A stretch of 25,354 bases of DNA, taken from contig CAKPHG010000009.1 in NCBI GenBank assembly GCA_934157035.1, positions 1 to 25,354 of the forward strand. Direction: 5' to 3'. The translations under genes were made by a program, and so were the position numbers. Numbering within the stretch: the stretch's first letter is position 1; each line of letters begins with the position of its first letter. Positions 23,722-25,354 of the stretch are shown one piece after another. Under the pieces are notes generated by a model. The model saw nothing but the letters and a program-made list of their open reading frames with translations, had not been told where the DNA came from and made no database searches. Source of the stretch: an uncultured Clostridia bacterium (GTDB taxonomy: Bacteria; Bacillota; Clostridia; TANB77; CAG-508).

Positions 23722-24033
23722 TTATTCTGCTTCATTTACAACAGTTTCGTTAACATTTTCTTCGTTAAGAGCTGTTTCATTTGTAAGCTCATTTGAAACT
23801 TCATTTTTAGAATTAACAATTCCTTTTAATTTATTAATTCCGTATGTATTCATTTTTTCAAATGCCACATCTAATACAAAAACAATAACAGCAGTTATTA
23901 GTACAATAGTAATAACAGCAATTGTATTATTTATTAATTGCTTTGGTGTTGGCCAAATAACTTTTTTAAGTTCTGCTTTGAAATCTTTAAAAAAGTGTTT
24001 ATTTTCTTTTTTATTTTTTGGTTCCTTTGCCAT
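23722..24033 (-). CDS. secE: preprotein translocase subunit SecE with an unusual acidic tail
   Basis: SecE clamps SecY in the protein translocation channel. The N-terminal part has FFKDFKAELKKVIWPTPKQL followed by one membrane span (about residues 37-58), which is the standard short bacterial SecE. The protein then continues for roughly 40 residues more, rich in Asn, Glu, Val and Thr with repeated NE pairs (NELTNETALNEENVNETVVN). Most short SecE proteins end soon after the span. ATG at 24033 has AAGGGGG upstream. It lies between rpmG and nusG. Confidence 0.94.
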   Translation of the reverse strand: MAKEPKNKKENKHFFKDFKAELKKVIWPTPKQLINNTIAVITIVLITAVIVFVLDVAFEKMNTYGINKLKGIVNSKNEVSNELTNETALNEENVNETVVNEAE

Positions 24034-24113
24034 ATTATTTCCCCCTTAACTCAACTAACTAATCCTTTTTAGATTTTATTAGCTACATAACTGATTAATG
24101 CTCAGTTAAAAGG

Positions 24114-24278
24114 TTATTTTGTTTCTTTATGTGTTGTACGTTTTTTGCAGTATTTGCAATATTTTACTATTTCTAATCTGTCTGTATTTTTCTTTTTGTT
24201 TTTTTCTGTCATATAATTTCTTCTTTTACATTCTGTACATTCTAATGTAATTGGTTCTCTTGCTCCTTTTGCAGCCAT
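24114..24278 (-). CDS. rpmG: 50S ribosomal protein L33
   Basis: This small gene encodes 54 residues beginning MAAKGAREPITLECTECK. Two CxxC pairs (Cys14/Cys17 and Cys41/Cys44) form the zinc ribbon of the zinc-binding L33 type, and KKNTDRLEIVKYC is typical. ATG at 24278 is preceded by GGAGGTG. It is the first gene of the cluster and has a strong promoter. Zinc-containing L33 is usually the form made when zinc is plentiful. Confidence 0.95.
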   Translation of the reverse strand: MAAKGAREPITLECTECKRRNYMTEKNKKKNTDRLEIVKYCKYCKKRTTHKETK

Positions 24279-24337
24279 TTTAAAACACCTCCACAGTTCT
24301 AAATTTTAATTTATTTAAACTTTTAACTATTTTAAAA

Positions 24338-24362
24338 AGCATATGCATTCCACATATGCTTA
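24338..24362 (-). other. hairpin at the 5' end of the rpmG transcript
   Basis: AAGCATATG pairs perfectly with CATATGCTT around seven bases, and minus-strand RNA continues with a short U run. It starts within a few bases of the expected transcription start (near 24359), so it may be an RNA-stabilising 5' hairpin, an early attenuator, or an operator palindrome in the DNA. Confidence 0.55.
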
Positions 24363-24365
24363 ATT

Positions 24366-24394
24366 ATTCTACCATATAGTTATCTAAAAGTCAA
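24366..24394 (-). promoter_or_regulatory. promoter of the rpmG-secE-nusG cluster
   Basis: TTGACT (24394-24389) and TAGAAT (24371-24366) are 17 bases apart, with a TGG extension. The rest of the 315-base gap (24279-24593) has no supported gene. A start-less reading frame ends at 24458, and TTGACT with TATATT near 24550-24585 could be another minus-strand promoter. Confidence 0.75.
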
Positions 24395-24593
24395 TATTTA
24401 TATGATATTTTTTACTATTTTTTTACATAAATATTCTTAATTATATTTATAAATTTTCTATTTTTCGTTTTCTTCATTTTCCTGTATTCTAGTTATAGGG
24501 CACTCAATGTACTTTAATTCTTTGCTATTATTTTCTACATTATCACATAGTTTTATATAATATATAATAAAAATAAGATATAAGTCAAGTAAG

Positions 24594-25166
24594 TTATTTC
24601 TTCTTTTTCTTTTTTTCTACTGAGAATCCAAACTTTCCTATTTTTTTATCTAATGAATAATATCCTCCATTTGCATATGCTATTAAATCGCATTTACTTA
24701 TATCAAAAGCTCCTTTTTCGTTAATATATTTTTCATCTGCATCTATTGATAATACTTCTGCTATAAATAAATGATGGCTACCTAATTCTCTTATTTCTTT
24801 TACTTTACATTCAATAGAAACAGGACTCTGTTTTATAAGAGGACATTTTACATGTTTTGCATTTTCTTTAGTAAGTTTCATTTCTTTAAATTTATCATAA
24901 TTTTTTCCACTTCTTACTCCACACCAATCTGTTGCAAAAGCTAATTCTTTATTTGTTAAATTTATAACAAACTCTCCACTTTCTTTTATCAAATTATATG
25001 AGTATCTTTCAGGTCTTACAGATATATAACACATTGCTGGATTCGTATTTAAAATTCCAGTCCATGCAACTGTCATAATATTAGAATTTTCCATATTTCC
25101 AGATGTAACCATTACTGCTGGTATTGGATAAATAAATGTACCTGGTTTCCATTCTACTTTTGCCAT
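24594..25166 (-). CDS. flavin reductase-like, FMN-binding protein
   Basis: The 190-residue protein belongs to the flavin reductase-like (DIM6/NTAB) fold: PGTFIYPIPAVMVTSG at the N terminus, NIMTVAWTGILNTNPAMCYISVRPERYS in the FMN-binding core, then GEFVINL and HHLFIAEV. Such proteins bind FMN and often serve redox reactions of unknown substrate. ATG at 25166 (MAKVEW) has AAGGAGG upstream; longer in-frame starts lack a site. The C terminus is a run of lysines (VEKKKKKK). It stands alone between the rRNA operon end and the rpmG cluster. Confidence 0.85.
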   Translation of the reverse strand: MAKVEWKPGTFIYPIPAVMVTSGNMENSNIMTVAWTGILNTNPAMCYISVRPERYSYNLIKESGEFVINLTNKELAFATDWCGVRSGKNYDKFKEMKLTKENAKHVKCPLIKQSPVSIECKVKEIRELGSHHLFIAEVLSIDADEKYINEKGAFDISKCDLIAYANGGYYSLDKKIGKFGFSVEKKKKKK

Positions 25167-25215
25167 AATAACCTCCTTGTATTTTTTTATATTATATATT
25201 AATTTCACAAAATTT

Positions 25216-25264
25216 AAAAGTCATAAATTAAAAATATATATAATATCTCTAATTTATGACTTTT
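25216..25264 (-). terminator. terminator downstream of the 5S rRNA
   Basis: A perfect 15-base stem (AAAAGTCATAAATTA and TAATTTATGACTTTT) encloses about 19 bases of AT-rich loop, on the path of transcription leaving the 5S gene. A run of eight T directly after the 5S end may give an additional stop. Confidence 0.75.
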
Positions 25265-25279
25265 AAAAAATAAAAAAAA

Positions 25280-25354
25280 CCTGGCGACAACCTATTTTCT
25301 CAGCAAGGTAACTCGCAAATATCGTCGGCATTTAGAGGCTTGACTTCTGTGTTC
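25280..25354 (-). rRNA. rrf: 5S ribosomal RNA, 3' part
   Basis: The minus strand reads GAACACAGAAGTCAAGCCTC, then GCCGACGATATTTGCG, and ends GTTGTCGCCAGG, the loop and closing-helix pattern of 5S rRNA. The 5' part lies beyond the right edge. It marks the end of an rRNA operon transcribed in the same direction as the ribosomal protein cluster. Confidence 0.93.

Noticed and set aside
24601..24620. A AAA AAG slippery heptamer (dnaX-type) at the end of the flavin reductase-like gene
   Set aside because: The -1 product would add only about 18 AT-coded residues and no stimulatory structure is evident. The gene already has its normal family length.
1..25354. CRISPR arrays, insertion sequences, tRNA genes
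   Set aside because: No regularly spaced repeats, transposase motifs or tRNA cloverleaf with a TTCRA arm were seen on reading both strands, although a covariance search could still find a missed tRNA.

Overview
The window comes from a strongly AT-rich, low-GC Gram-positive bacterium, most likely an uncultured member of the Clostridia. The evidence is purine-rich AGGAGG-type ribosome binding sites, sigma-A-type promoters with 17-18 base spacers, intrinsic terminators with T tracts, an L10-leader RNA, and the Firmicutes gene order rpmG-secE-nusG-rplK-rplA-rplJ-rplL. Coding is almost entirely on the minus strand. Only leuS, a putative HExxH protein and a small RNA candidate lie on the plus strand.

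Layout. Positions 1-560 hold the start of a truncated minus-strand gene and a compact locus that looks like a type I toxin-antitoxin unit: a 37-residue membrane peptide on the minus strand, converging on a short plus-strand RNA across a shared terminator. leuS follows (758-3173). pyrF and a 122-residue unknown protein (3264-4756) look compositionally different from their surroundings. Then come ldh, a coiled-coil protein and a divergent HExxH protein. A terminator nested inside a longer inverted repeat separates these from a minus-strand repair and metabolism run: ogg, an LD-carboxypeptidase, a family 4 uracil-DNA glycosylase and a GltD-like flavoprotein. Further right are addB-pgeF, a YitT-type membrane protein, rnc with a radical SAM gene, plsX-acpP, the ribosomal protein/nusG/secE cluster, a flavin reductase-like gene, and the 3' end of a 5S rRNA at the right edge.

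Most striking observation. Three genes (leuS, the gltD-like gene and pgeF) are each interrupted by a +1 frameshift at the same kind of site: an in-frame CGG codon followed by AG, where skipping the C gives GGA and restores the family sequence. The pgeF case is easy to miss, because a TTG-started shorter frame hides it. The full gene starts at an ATG that overlaps the addB stop, and the frameshifted product places its metal-site residues where the family expects them. In a by-eye scan, in-frame CGG was otherwise found only in pyrF (twice) and its neighbour (once), the two genes that look acquired. CGG may therefore be an unassigned or very slowly read codon that triggers +1 frameshifting (or CGGA quadruplet reading) in this organism. 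The competing explanation is a recurrent single-base sequence error.

Links between genes. plsX and acpP are neighbours in lipid synthesis. rnc and the radical SAM gene overlap by one base. addB and pgeF overlap by eight bases. The ribosomal cluster carries its own autoregulatory L10 leader and ends at a terminator, without rpoB following.
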